Source: DASSUW01 sp963806395 (GTDB lineage Bacteria; Actinomycetota; Thermoleophilia; Solirubrobacterales; Solirubrobacteraceae). Taken from it: a stretch of 64,000 nt of DNA. A program made the translations under genes and the position numbers. The stretch spans positions 59,419-123,418 of the forward strand of contig CAWDYI010000002.1 in NCBI GenBank assembly GCA_963806395.1, written 5' to 3'. Each line of letters starts with the position of its first letter. Positions within the stretch are counted from its first letter, which is position 1. The notes under the pieces were generated by a model. That model was not told the origin of the DNA. It worked only from the letters and a program-made list of their open reading frames with translations, and made no database searches. Of the stretch, positions 33,634 through 42,057 are shown piece by piece.

Positions 33634-34103
33634 GCCGGGGTCCCCGGGAACGCGTCGCCGGACACCGGGCCGAACACGTCTTCGAGCAGCGCGACGTCGG
33701 CCGCGCTCCCCTCGACGAGGAGCACGCCGAGCTCGCGCAGGTCGCGGCCGGACAGGCTCGGCAGCGCGGCGACGTTCGCCTCCAACGCGGCGCGGCCGCG
33801 CTCGAGTGGGTCGCCGACGGGCTCCTCGCGCTCCGGCGACCCGGCACTGCGCCCGGTCAGCTCGAGCAGTGCCGCGGTCACGCGCCCGGCACGGCCTTCG
33901 GCACGCTGGGCGATCTGCCGCAGGAGCGCGCGCTCGGACGACACCTGCGTGCGCGCTGCGAACGCGAGTGCGTTCTCGGCGTCCCGTGACCGCCGCAGCA
34001 CCTCGGCCGCCGGCGGCGGGCCCGCGACGTCGTCCTTCCCACACCCGGCGAGGATCGTGGCGCCGCCCGCGAAGCCTGCGAGCAGCAGCCCGCGGCGGCT
34101 CAC
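33630..34103 (-). CDS. Tat-exported ferritin-like lipoprotein
   Basis: 157 residues from GTG 34101-34103, which overlaps the cysM stop (GTGA). The N-terminus SRRGLLLAGFAGGATILAGCGKDD combines a twin-arginine motif with a lipobox (LAGC), so it is a Tat-dependent lipoprotein. Helices with AENALAFAARTQVSSERALLRQI and AGRVTAALLELTG suggest a ferritin-like bundle in which the metal ligands are not obvious. The tight overlap with cysM and the second ferritin-like gene points to one functional unit. Confidence 0.7.
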   Translation of the reverse strand: MSRRGLLLAGFAGGATILAGCGKDDVAGPPPAAEVLRRSRDAENALAFAARTQVSSERALLRQIAQRAEGRAGRVTAALLELTGRSAGSPEREEPVGDPLERGRAALEANVAALPSLSGRDLRELGVLLVEGSAADVALLEDVFGPVSGDAFPGTPA

Positions 34104-35068
34104 CACCAGACGGTCGAGTCCAGGTTCTCGATCTCCTCCACCGGGCGCGTGTAGACCCCGGAGGAGAGGTACTTCCAGCCGTCGTCGCAGACGATGAACA
34201 CCACGTTGCCCTCGTCGAGCTCGCCGGCGATCCGGACCGCGATCGAGGCGATCGCGCCGGAGGAGACGCCCGCGAAGATGCCCTCCTCGTCGAGCAGCCT
34301 GCGCGTCCACACGATCGCGTCGTGGTTGGTGACGAAGATCTTCCGGTCCAGCAGGGAGAGGTCGATGATCGGCGGGATGAAGCCGTCGTCGAGCGAGCGC
34401 AGGCCCTGCACGGGCTCGCCCTGCATCGGCTCGGCGGCGACGATCTTCACGGCGTCGCCGAGCTCCTCGCGCAGCCGCCGTCCGCAGCCCATCAGCGTGC
34501 CGCCGGTGCCGAGGCCGGCCACGAAAGCCGTCACGTCGTCGAGCTCGTCGAGGACCTCGCGGGCCGTGCCGTCGTAGTGCGCGCGCGGGTTGGCCTCGTT
34601 CCCGTACTGGTACGGCATGTGGTACGAGGCGTCGGCCTGCGCCATGTCGAGCGCCAGCTCGACGGCCCCGTTGGAGCCCTTGGCGCCCTCCGAGTAGACG
34701 ATGTCGGCGCCGTACATCCGCAGCAACTGGGTGCGCTCGGGCGTGACGTTGTCCGGCATCACGACCTTCAGCGGGTAGCCCTTGCGCGAGCAGATCATCG
34801 CGAGCGAGATGCCGGTGTTGCCCGACGTCGGCTCGAGGATCGTCTGGCCGGGCAGGATCGTGCCCTGCTCCTCCGCCGACTCGATCAGCGCGCGCGCGAC
34901 GCGGTCCTTGACCGACCCGGTCGGGTTATGCGACTCGAGCTTGGCCCAGATGCGCACGCCGGGCTTCGGCGAGAGCCGCTTGAGCTCCACCAGCGGTGTG
35001 TTCCCGATCGCCTGGACGATGTCGCCGTAGCGACCACCGCACGGCCGGTTCTCCAGTCGCTGCCCCAT
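34100..35068 (-). CDS. cysM: Cysteine synthase family protein (PLP-dependent beta-replacement)
   Basis: 322 residues from ATG 35066-35068. The PLP lysine is in ESHNPTGSVKDRVARALI, followed by PTSGNTGISLA, YQYGNEANPRAHYDGT, GLGTGGTLMGCGRRL and GVSSGAI. It makes cysteine from an activated serine and a sulfur donor. The C-terminal DDGWKYLSSGVYTRPVEEIE resembles the actinobacterial CysM branch, which uses a protein thiocarboxylate; the nearby JAMM peptidase supports this. First gene of an overlapping leftward operon with two ferritin-like genes, tatA and the JAMM gene. Confidence 0.9.
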   Translation of the reverse strand: MGQRLENRPCGGRYGDIVQAIGNTPLVELKRLSPKPGVRIWAKLESHNPTGSVKDRVARALIESAEEQGTILPGQTILEPTSGNTGISLAMICSRKGYPLKVVMPDNVTPERTQLLRMYGADIVYSEGAKGSNGAVELALDMAQADASYHMPYQYGNEANPRAHYDGTAREVLDELDDVTAFVAGLGTGGTLMGCGRRLREELGDAVKIVAAEPMQGEPVQGLRSLDDGFIPPIIDLSLLDRKIFVTNHDAIVWTRRLLDEEGIFAGVSSGAIASIAVRIAGELDEGNVVFIVCDDGWKYLSSGVYTRPVEEIENLDSTVWW

Positions 35069-35072
35069 GGCT

Positions 35073-36686
35073 TCAGAAAGTATAGTCGCGCGGGAGCGTG
35101 CAGAACCCGCGCCATGCGCCGGCAGAGGACGAGCGTGCCCGCGGGACGCTCCGAGCGGCCCGGCGGGCCACCACGTTGCGGTCGACACCACGGTCGTCGA
35201 GCGGCATCGGATCGTTGGCGCCGGTGACGTATCCGATGGTCTCCAGCGATGCCCCGATCCGTGCCCGGCGGGCGACGCGCACGCTCACGACGCGGCCCTG
35301 GTCGCCCGTCCGGAGCCGGAACCGCAGCCTCCTGGTCGTGGCATCGAAGGTGACGCCCCGCGGCACGCGCACGCCGACGAACTCCCGCGGCAGCGTCGCG
35401 GTCACGGTCACCGGCCCGCCCCGGCCGCCGACGCCGATCGAGATCCGCAGCCGCTGCCCGCGCCTGACCGCGTCCCAGACGTCGAAGATGCCGAGCGCGA
35501 ACCCGGCCTTCGGGCGCCCCTGCGCCGGCGAGCCGGACCGGCGCACCGGCTTCAGCGCCGCCCGGTCGAGCGCCAGCACGTCGATGCCGCGCGAGTGGTC
35601 GAGCCCGTAGACGGTCGAGCCGGTGCGATCGGTGGGAGCGAACAGCGCGCCCCAGAACAGGCCCGGCCGCGACACGTAGTAGCCGACCTGGCGCAGGTTC
35701 CGCGGGTCGCTCGCGTCGATCAGGCGCACGCCCTGCTCGTAGAAGCCCTGCGCGATCAGGCCGCCGCTGGCGTCGAAGTAGTGCGCCGAGCAGGCCACGC
35801 GCGCCGACGGGTCGCGCTCGACGCCGAACGAGTCCAGCGGCTGCAGCTCGCGCCCGCTCCCGACCTGCCACGTCTGGAGCGTTCCCGCATCGCGGCAGCC
35901 GGTGCGGAAGTCCTCCTCGGTGATCGCGAGCACGTCCGGCGCCAGGCGCTGGGAGTTGTGGTGGATGAAGTCGTTCAGGGGCGGGCGCGCGCCGCGCCGG
36001 TCGGTCCGCTTGACGAGCCGCGGGTGCACCGGGTCGGTCACGTCATAAGCGGCGGTCCCGTTGCCGCCGGCGACCCACGCGAGACCGGAGCCGTCGACCT
36101 GGACGTCGTGCGTGCCGAACGCCCCGGCCGCCTCGCGCGCCGCGAAGCGGCCCGCCCGGCGCGGATGCGCGGGATCGCGCAGGTCGACGATCTCGATGCC
36201 CGCGGACGAGCCCGCCAGCCACGCGTAGCGGCACTGCTGGATGCACGTCGCCGTGTGCCCGACGCCGCCCCGGCGCGGCGGCGGCGCCGAGAAGTCCAGC
36301 AGCCCGCGCGCCCACGTGCTGTACGTCGACAGCAGCCGCGGGTGCGCCGGGTCGCGGACGTCGATCACGTGCAGGATCCCGCGCCCGCCGAACGGGTCGT
36401 CGGACACGAGCAGGATGCCGGAGCCGACGTCGACGTCCTCGTTCTGGGCGTTCGGCAGGGCGAGCCGCCCGACCCGCACGGGCGCCCGCGGATCGGTGAT
36501 GTCGAACACCGACACGCCGGTCAGCGAGGAGGCGTACAGGTGGCGGCCGACGACGCGCGCGGAGATCACGCCGCGCTCGGGGATGCTCGCGACGAGCCGC
36601 ACCCCGGGCGACGTCTCCGGGGCGGCGAGCGCCGGGGCCGCGGGCAGCACCACGAGGACCGCCATCAGTGCGAGCGCACGCCTCAC
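35073..36686 (-). CDS. Secreted LVIVD-repeat beta-propeller protein
   Basis: 537 residues with a signal peptide (MRRALALMAVLVVLPAAPALA). Repeats of the form VSVFDITDPRAPVRVG, LHVIDVRDPAHPRLL, IEIVDLRDPAHPRRAG, TAAYDVTDPVHPRLV and VRLIDASDPRNLRQVG mark an LVIVD propeller, a surface fold without known catalysis. The last 150 residues form a beta-rich domain (GPVTVTATLPREFVGVRVPRG). The stop lies four bases from the cysM start, so it precedes that operon. Function unknown; binding or structural. Confidence 0.85.
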   Translation of the reverse strand: MRRALALMAVLVVLPAAPALAAPETSPGVRLVASIPERGVISARVVGRHLYASSLTGVSVFDITDPRAPVRVGRLALPNAQNEDVDVGSGILLVSDDPFGGRGILHVIDVRDPAHPRLLSTYSTWARGLLDFSAPPPRRGGVGHTATCIQQCRYAWLAGSSAGIEIVDLRDPAHPRRAGRFAAREAAGAFGTHDVQVDGSGLAWVAGGNGTAAYDVTDPVHPRLVKRTDRRGARPPLNDFIHHNSQRLAPDVLAITEEDFRTGCRDAGTLQTWQVGSGRELQPLDSFGVERDPSARVACSAHYFDASGGLIAQGFYEQGVRLIDASDPRNLRQVGYYVSRPGLFWGALFAPTDRTGSTVYGLDHSRGIDVLALDRAALKPVRRSGSPAQGRPKAGFALGIFDVWDAVRRGQRLRISIGVGGRGGPVTVTATLPREFVGVRVPRGVTFDATTRRLRFRLRTGDQGRVVSVRVARRARIGASLETIGYVTGANDPMPLDDRGVDRNVVARRAARSVPRARSSSAGAWRGFCTLPRDYTF

Positions 36687-36697
36687 TGCGAGCCAGC

Positions 36698-37939
36698 CTA
36701 CGCCGCGTCGTCGGCGGCCGCTGAGACCGGATCCGACAGCACCCGCCGCAGCGACACCGCGGCCGCGCCCCGCACCGCCGCCTCCGGGCCGAGCGTGGAC
36801 GGCAGCAGGCGCGGGACCCCCCAGGCCGACGCCAGCACGTGCGACTCGAGCTCACGCGCGATCGGGGAGGCCAGCCAGGTCGCGAGCTGCGCGAAGAAGC
36901 CGCCGAGCACGACCGCCTGGAAGTTCAGGAGGTTGGCCGCCGATGCGATGCCGATGCCGAGCCAGCGGCCGCCCTCGCGCAGCGCGGCGAGCGCCTTCTC
37001 GTCGCCGGCGCGGGCGCGGCCCGCCAGCACGGCGACCGGCTCGCCCGACCCGGCGGTGGTGGCGGCGCCGCTGGCGTCCAGCCCGGCCATCTCCAGCAGC
37101 GCCTCGAGGCCGGCGAGCGTCTCCAGGCAGCCGCTGCTCCCGCACGCGCACGGGCGCCCGTCGGGGTCGAGCGTCATGTGGCCGAACTCGCCGCCGAACC
37201 CGTGTGCGCCGCGGAACAGCTCCCCGCCCACGATGATGCCGGCGCCCACGCCGATCTCGCCGGACACGTAGAGCACGTCGCTGAGGCCGCGCGCGGTGCC
37301 CTCCCACAGCTCGGCCATCGCGGCGAGGTTCGCCTCGTTGTCGGCCGCCAGCGGGAACGGAGGGCCGGAGAGGCGCTCGCGCAGCTCGTCGACCACGCGC
37401 ACGTCCGTCCATCCGAGGTTCGGCGCCACCAGCAGCGCGCCGCTCTCGGCGTCCACGAGCCCGGGCAGCGCCACGGTCGCGCCGACCGGGCGCAGCCCGT
37501 CGGCGTGCACGGACTCGAGCGCGGTGGTCGCGTGGGCGGCGAGCCGGTCGAGCACCTTCGAGACCGGCACGCGGCGGTTGTCGCGCACGTCGAGGCTGCG
37601 ATGGCGCTCGGCGCCGGTGAGGTCGAGCGCCCGCACGGCGAGGTAGTCGACGTTGATCTCGAGCCCGAGCGCGACGACGCCGCCGTCGGACAGCTCCACG
37701 ACCTGGCCGGGCCGGCCGACGGTGCCGCGCTGCTCGAGGCCGCGCTCGACGAGCAGGTCGAGCCCGATCAGCTCGGTGACCAGGCTCGAGACCGTGGTCT
37801 TGTTCAGACCCGTCTCGAGCGCGATCGTCGCCCGCGACCGGGGCCCGTGCTCGGAGACGTGGCGCAGCACGACACCGAGGTTGTGACGGCGTACTGCGCG
37901 CTGGTTCGCGAGGCCCGAGGGGGCACCCCCACTTCCCAT
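36698..37939 (-). CDS. ROK family transcriptional repressor
   Basis: 413 residues. A winged-helix domain at the N-terminus (VVLRHVSEHGPRSRATIALETGLNKTTVSSLVTEL) is followed by a sugar-kinase-like ROK domain (VGATVALPGLVDAESG, LAADNEANLAAMAELWEG, GVGAGIIVGGELFRGAHGFGGEFGH) and its zinc motif CACGSSGCLE. ROK repressors sense a sugar. It stands at the downstream end of the Liv-type ABC gene set, 46 bases after livF, and probably controls the import and catabolic genes. ATG 37937-37939. Confidence 0.92.
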   Translation of the reverse strand: MGSGGAPSGLANQRAVRRHNLGVVLRHVSEHGPRSRATIALETGLNKTTVSSLVTELIGLDLLVERGLEQRGTVGRPGQVVELSDGGVVALGLEINVDYLAVRALDLTGAERHRSLDVRDNRRVPVSKVLDRLAAHATTALESVHADGLRPVGATVALPGLVDAESGALLVAPNLGWTDVRVVDELRERLSGPPFPLAADNEANLAAMAELWEGTARGLSDVLYVSGEIGVGAGIIVGGELFRGAHGFGGEFGHMTLDPDGRPCACGSSGCLETLAGLEALLEMAGLDASGAATTAGSGEPVAVLAGRARAGDEKALAALREGGRWLGIGIASAANLLNFQAVVLGGFFAQLATWLASPIARELESHVLASAWGVPRLLPSTLGPEAAVRGAAAVSLRRVLSDPVSAAADDAA

Positions 37940-37985
37940 GGGCGCACCCTATCCGGCTGGGCGGCGCTGTGAGCGCGAACGCGCC

Positions 37986-38714
37986 TCAGGCGGCGTCGGC
38001 GAGCGGCTCGACGCCGAGGAACCGGCGCTGCGCTGCGGGATCGTTCATCAGCGCCTCGGCGGTCGTCTCGGTCGCGATCGACCCGGCGACCATCACGAGC
38101 TGGCGCTCGGCGAGCGCGGTCGCGACGCCGAGGTTCTGCTCGACGACCAGCAGGCCCATGCCCTCCGCGGCGAGGTCCTTGATCGTCTGGATCAGCCCCT
38201 CGACGATCGTGGGCGCAAGGCCCTCGGACGGCTCGTCCATGATCAGCAGGCGCGGGTTCGTCAGCAGTGCGCGCCCGATCGCGAGCATCTGCTGCTCGCC
38301 ACCCGACAGCGACGTGCCGGACACGTTCTTGCGCTCGGCCAGGCGCGGGAACAGCTCGTACACGCGCTTCGTCGTCCAGGCGGCGGACGACGAGGCGCCG
38401 ACGATCTGGAAGTGCTCGTCGACCGTCAGCGACTCGAACAGCCGCCGCCCCTGCGGGACGTAGCCGACGCCGGCCTTGGCGATCCGGTACGCGGGCTTGC
38501 CCATCAGCTCGACGCCGTCGAGTCGCACCGAGCCGGTCGCCTTGCCGAGCAGCCCGACGATCGCGGCGCACAGCGTCGACTTGCCCATGCCGTTGCGGCC
38601 GATCATCGCGACCGGCTCGACGCCCATGCTGAAGCCGACGTCCTGCAGCACGTGGGCGGACCCGTAGTAGCCGTTGAGGCCCTCGACCTCCAGCAGTGCG
38701 TCAGCCATGGCCAC
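37986..38714 (-). CDS. livF: Branched-chain-type ABC transporter ATP-binding protein LivF
   Basis: 242 residues. Walker A is GRNGMGKSTLCAAI, the signature LSGGEQQMLAIGRALL, Walker B LLIMDEPSEGLAP, with VEQNLGVATALAERQLVM at the end. This is the LivF class. The GTG start at 38712-38714 has GGAAG eight bases upstream; an ATG two codons later is also possible. It overlaps livG by 14 bases. Works with livG, livM, livH and the binding protein. Confidence 0.93.
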   Translation of the reverse strand: MAMADALLEVEGLNGYYGSAHVLQDVGFSMGVEPVAMIGRNGMGKSTLCAAIVGLLGKATGSVRLDGVELMGKPAYRIAKAGVGYVPQGRRLFESLTVDEHFQIVGASSSAAWTTKRVYELFPRLAERKNVSGTSLSGGEQQMLAIGRALLTNPRLLIMDEPSEGLAPTIVEGLIQTIKDLAAEGMGLLVVEQNLGVATALAERQLVMVAGSIATETTAEALMNDPAAQRRFLGVEPLADAA

Positions 38715-39489
38715 CGATCCCGCTTCCGAGGTAGAGGTCGTGCACGGTCTGGTTCGCGCGGATCTCGTCCGGCGTGCCTTCCACGATCACGCGTCCGTCG
38801 TGCATCATCGTGACCCACTGGGCCACGCGCAACGCGACGTCCATGTCGTGCTCGATCAGGATCAGCGTGATCGACGGATCGAGCTTCAGCAGCGTCTCGG
38901 TCAGCCGCACGCGCTCGGCGCGCGACAGGCCGGCGGCGGGCTCGTCGAGCATCATCAGCGTCGGGTCGCTCGCGCGCGCCATCCCGACCTCGAGCTGGCG
39001 CTGCTCGCCGTGCGAGAGCTCGGACACGAGCACGTCGAGGCGGTCGCCGAGGCCGACGGCGTCCGCCATCACACGGCCCCGCTCGCGCAGCTCGTTGTCC
39101 TTGCGCGTGCGCACGAGCCGCAGATGGCCGTCGTGGACGCCGAGCACCGACATGTACAGGTTGTCCTCGACGGACAGGCCGAGGAACAGGCGGGAGGTCT
39201 GGAACGTGCGCGAGAGGCCCATGCGGGCGCGCTTGCGCGCGGGCTCGCGGCTCACGTCGCGGCCGAACAGCTCGACCGTCCCGGCGGTCGGGGGGAACTC
39301 CCCCGAGATCACGTTGAAGAGTGTGGTCTTGCCGGCGCCGTTGGGCCCGAGGATGGCCCGGCGTTCGCCGGGCCTGACCTCGAGGTCCACGTCACGCACG
39401 GCGTGAACGCCGCCGAAGCGCCGGCCGACCCCCCGCAAGCGGAGGATCGGCGCGGCGCGCTCGGTGGATGTCTCTGGTGCTGCCATCAC
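38701..39489 (-). CDS. livG: Branched-chain-type ABC transporter ATP-binding protein LivG
   Basis: 262 residues. Walker A is GPNGAGKTTLFNVISGEF, the signature region ELSHGEQRQLEVG, Walker B TLMMLDEPAAGLS and the switch IEHDMDVALRVAQW. The long linker typical of LivG is present. It starts four bases after the binding-protein gene stop and overlaps livF, confirming one operon. ATG at 39484-39486 or GTG one codon earlier. Confidence 0.93.
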   Translation of the reverse strand: MMAAPETSTERAAPILRLRGVGRRFGGVHAVRDVDLEVRPGERRAILGPNGAGKTTLFNVISGEFPPTAGTVELFGRDVSREPARKRARMGLSRTFQTSRLFLGLSVEDNLYMSVLGVHDGHLRLVRTRKDNELRERGRVMADAVGLGDRLDVLVSELSHGEQRQLEVGMARASDPTLMMLDEPAAGLSRAERVRLTETLLKLDPSITLILIEHDMDVALRVAQWVTMMHDGRVIVEGTPDEIRANQTVHDLYLGSGIGGHG

Positions 39490-39493
39490 TGCC

Positions 39494-40894
39494 TTACTTC
39501 GACGAGAAGTCGACCGCCTCGGAGTTGCCGACCCAGGCGGGCTCGCTGCCCGCCTCGCACTTCGGGTTCGTGCGGTCGGGCGGAGGCGTATCGGCGCTGA
39601 ACGTGCCGCCGTACGTCTGCTCGACAGCCGGGATCTTCGCGATCGTCTTCACGTCCGGCACCTTGTCGCCGTTGGTGTCGGGGACGATCTCCTTGACGTA
39701 GTTGTCCGCGATGCCGTTGCGGTTGTCGTCGAGCTTGATCTCGCCCCACGGCGCGTCGAGCGTCACACCGACCAGCGCTTCCTGCAGCTTCTTCTGGTCG
39801 GCGATGTCGCCGTCGACGGCCTCGAGACCCTTGATCAGGGCCCACATCGCCGTGTAGTAGTTGTAGACGAACACTGACGGGCCGAGGCCGGCGATCTCCT
39901 CGCCGTACGCGGTCTTCAGGTCCTCCAGGTACTCCGCGACCTTCGGGTCGTTGGAGTCCGCCGCCGTCGGGCCGGCCGTGAACGAGCCGGTCACCGCGTC
40001 GGAGACCTCCTTGAGGACCAGCGGGTCATCGAAGAACACGTTGCCCATGGTCTTCTTGGGATCGATCTTGCCCCGCTGCTCCTGGTACTGCTTCATGAAG
40101 GAGACGAGGCCCGCGCCGCCGATGCCGTAGTAGATGCCGTCGACGTCGTCCGGGATCTGGGAGATGAACGACGAGTAGTCCTTCTCGCCGAGCGGCGGCC
40201 AGATGCGCTTGGTGACCTTGCCGCCGACCGCGCAGAACTCGGCCACGAAGCCGGCCAGCGAGGTGTACGGGAACGAGTAGTCGTCACCGATGATCGCGGC
40301 CGTCTTCCAGCCGAGCTCGTTGTAGGCGTAGTCGCCGAGACCGGCCGACCACTGAGCGCCGTCGCTGTGGTAGCGGAAGAAGTTCGGCGCCTGCACCTTC
40401 AGGGTCGCGTCCTGCGCGCCCGCGGTGCCGTTGATGAATGTCTTGTCCGGATGCTCCTTCGCGTAGTTGGCGACCGCGATGCCCTCGTCACCCGACAGCG
40501 GGCCGACGAGGATGTCCGCGTCCTCCTGCTCCATCAGGCGCCGGGTCTCCTCGATCGCCTTGTCCGCCGTGTCATCGGCGCAGCCGATGCCGACGATCTC
40601 GATCGGTGCTCCGGCGACCGTCGCGCCGTCGATTCCGTCGGACGGCTTCTCGCCCGCCGGCTTGGCGCCGGCGTACTTGATCGCCGCCAGGTTGGCCCCG
40701 GCGATGTCCGGCTCGAAGAACGCACCGAAGGCGCCCTCGCAGTCGGACAGGTAGGCGACCTTGATCGCAGTCTTCTCCGCCGATTCACTAGACGTGTTCT
40801 CGTCGCTGGGTTCATCGCTGTCGCCGCATCCCGCGGCAACCGCCCCCAGTGCGAGCGTGGCGCAACCGAGCGCCAGTAGCTTGCGTGCCCTCAA
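39494..40894 (-). CDS. Liv-type substrate-binding lipoprotein
   Basis: Periplasmic-binding-protein type I (amino-acid/amide class). The best start is TTG 40892-40894, with AGGAGAG six bases upstream, giving MRARKLLALGCATLALGAVAAGC, a classic lipoprotein signal with Cys at about 23; an ATG/GTG eight or nine codons earlier is also open. The mature part has KVAYLSDCEGAFGAFFEPDIAG, ADILVGPLSGDEGIAVANYA, FFRYHSDGAQWSAGLGDYAY and VFVYNYYTAMWALIKGLEA. About 466 residues, long for this family. The ligand is unknown; the neighbours suggest a sugar, polyol or amide rather than an amino acid. Confidence 0.9.
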   Translation of the reverse strand: MRARKLLALGCATLALGAVAAGCGDSDEPSDENTSSESAEKTAIKVAYLSDCEGAFGAFFEPDIAGANLAAIKYAGAKPAGEKPSDGIDGATVAGAPIEIVGIGCADDTADKAIEETRRLMEQEDADILVGPLSGDEGIAVANYAKEHPDKTFINGTAGAQDATLKVQAPNFFRYHSDGAQWSAGLGDYAYNELGWKTAAIIGDDYSFPYTSLAGFVAEFCAVGGKVTKRIWPPLGEKDYSSFISQIPDDVDGIYYGIGGAGLVSFMKQYQEQRGKIDPKKTMGNVFFDDPLVLKEVSDAVTGSFTAGPTAADSNDPKVAEYLEDLKTAYGEEIAGLGPSVFVYNYYTAMWALIKGLEAVDGDIADQKKLQEALVGVTLDAPWGEIKLDDNRNGIADNYVKEIVPDTNGDKVPDVKTIAKIPAVEQTYGGTFSADTPPPDRTNPKCEAGSEPAWVGNSEAVDFSSK

Positions 40895-40917
40895 AACCTT
40901 CTCTCCTCTCGTGCCCA

Positions 40918-42057
40918 TCACTTGACAGTGGTCGGTGCGGGGCCACCCTCAGGCCCCGGTGGAGTCGTGGTCGTGGTACGTGGTGGCGCGCTACCTCCTT
41001 CGGGTGGTCGCCGGCGCAGGCGGTCGACGCCCTTCTCCCAGAGGCCGACCAGGCCACCCGGGGAGACGAGGACGATGATCAGGAAGATGATCCCGAGCAA
41101 GGTGTTGAACCGCTCGGGGCCGAGCACGTTGCCGATCTCGGGAGTCCACTCGCGCGAGTAGTTGTCCAGCAGCGCGAACGTGAGCGCCCCCACCCAGGCG
41201 CCCTCGATCCTGTACAGGCCGCCGATGACGGCGATCACCAGCACGTCGATCGTCTGCCCGAGGTTGATCGACCCGGGCGAGATGCGGCGGTTGTACCAGA
41301 CGGCCAGGATCCCGGCGAAGGCCGCGATGAAGGCGGCGAACGTGAAGGCGAGCGTCCGGTGCAGCCTGACGTTGAAGCCGAGCGCGCGCATGCGCGCCGG
41401 CTCGTCGCGCAGGCCCTGGAGCGAGAGGCCGAACGGCGTGCGCGCGACGTAGCGCATCCAGACGTACAGGATCAGGCAGACGGCCAGCGCGAAGAAGTAC
41501 AGCGGGTTCGGGCCGGCGCCGGGCTCGCCGATCAGGCTCGGCAGGTCGAGGTTGTTGACGCCGCCGAACCCCGACAGCTGCGTGACCTGCGAGAAGAAGT
41601 AGTAGACGAGGACCGAGAACGCCAGCGTGAGCATCAGGAAGTAGATCCCCTCGCTGCGCGACGCGATCCAGCCGAACAGCAGGCCGACGGCCGTGGCGAC
41701 GACGATCGCGCCGATCGCGGCCATCCATGGCGACCACGCAGCCGCGTTGCCGCCGTCGGCGGCGACCAGATTCGCGTACGTCATCCCCGCCGTGCCGTAG
41801 ATCGCGACCTGGCCGAGCGAGACCATGCCGCCGTAGGCCGACAGGAAGATCAGGCTCGCCGCAGCGAGCCCGAGCCACAGCGCCTTCGTGAGGATCTGGG
41901 AGACGAAGAACTCGTCGAACACGAGAGGCGCCAGCAGCGCCCCGACGATGACGGCGGCGAGCGCGATCCACCCCGCCGGGCTGAGCACCGTGTCGCGTGC
42001 CGTCGCGACCTCGGCGGTCGACGTCTCCGGCGCCTGGCCGGCGGCGTCGAGGCTCAT
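40918..42057 (-). CDS. livM: Branched-chain-type ABC transporter permease LivM
   Basis: 379 residues, 9-10 membrane helices. The LivM signatures LSAYGGMVSLGQVAIYGTAGM, TLAFSVLVYYFF, ARTPFGLSLQGLRDEPARMRALGFNV and the ATPase-contact region are present, with the gene ending in a Pro/Thr-rich tail. ATG 42055-42057 overlaps the livH stop (ATGA). Forms the channel with LivH. Confidence 0.93.
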   Translation of the reverse strand: MSLDAAGQAPETSTAEVATARDTVLSPAGWIALAAVIVGALLAPLVFDEFFVSQILTKALWLGLAAASLIFLSAYGGMVSLGQVAIYGTAGMTYANLVAADGGNAAAWSPWMAAIGAIVVATAVGLLFGWIASRSEGIYFLMLTLAFSVLVYYFFSQVTQLSGFGGVNNLDLPSLIGEPGAGPNPLYFFALAVCLILYVWMRYVARTPFGLSLQGLRDEPARMRALGFNVRLHRTLAFTFAAFIAAFAGILAVWYNRRISPGSINLGQTIDVLVIAVIGGLYRIEGAWVGALTFALLDNYSREWTPEIGNVLGPERFNTLLGIIFLIIVLVSPGGLVGLWEKGVDRLRRRPPEGGSAPPRTTTTTPPGPEGGPAPTTVK

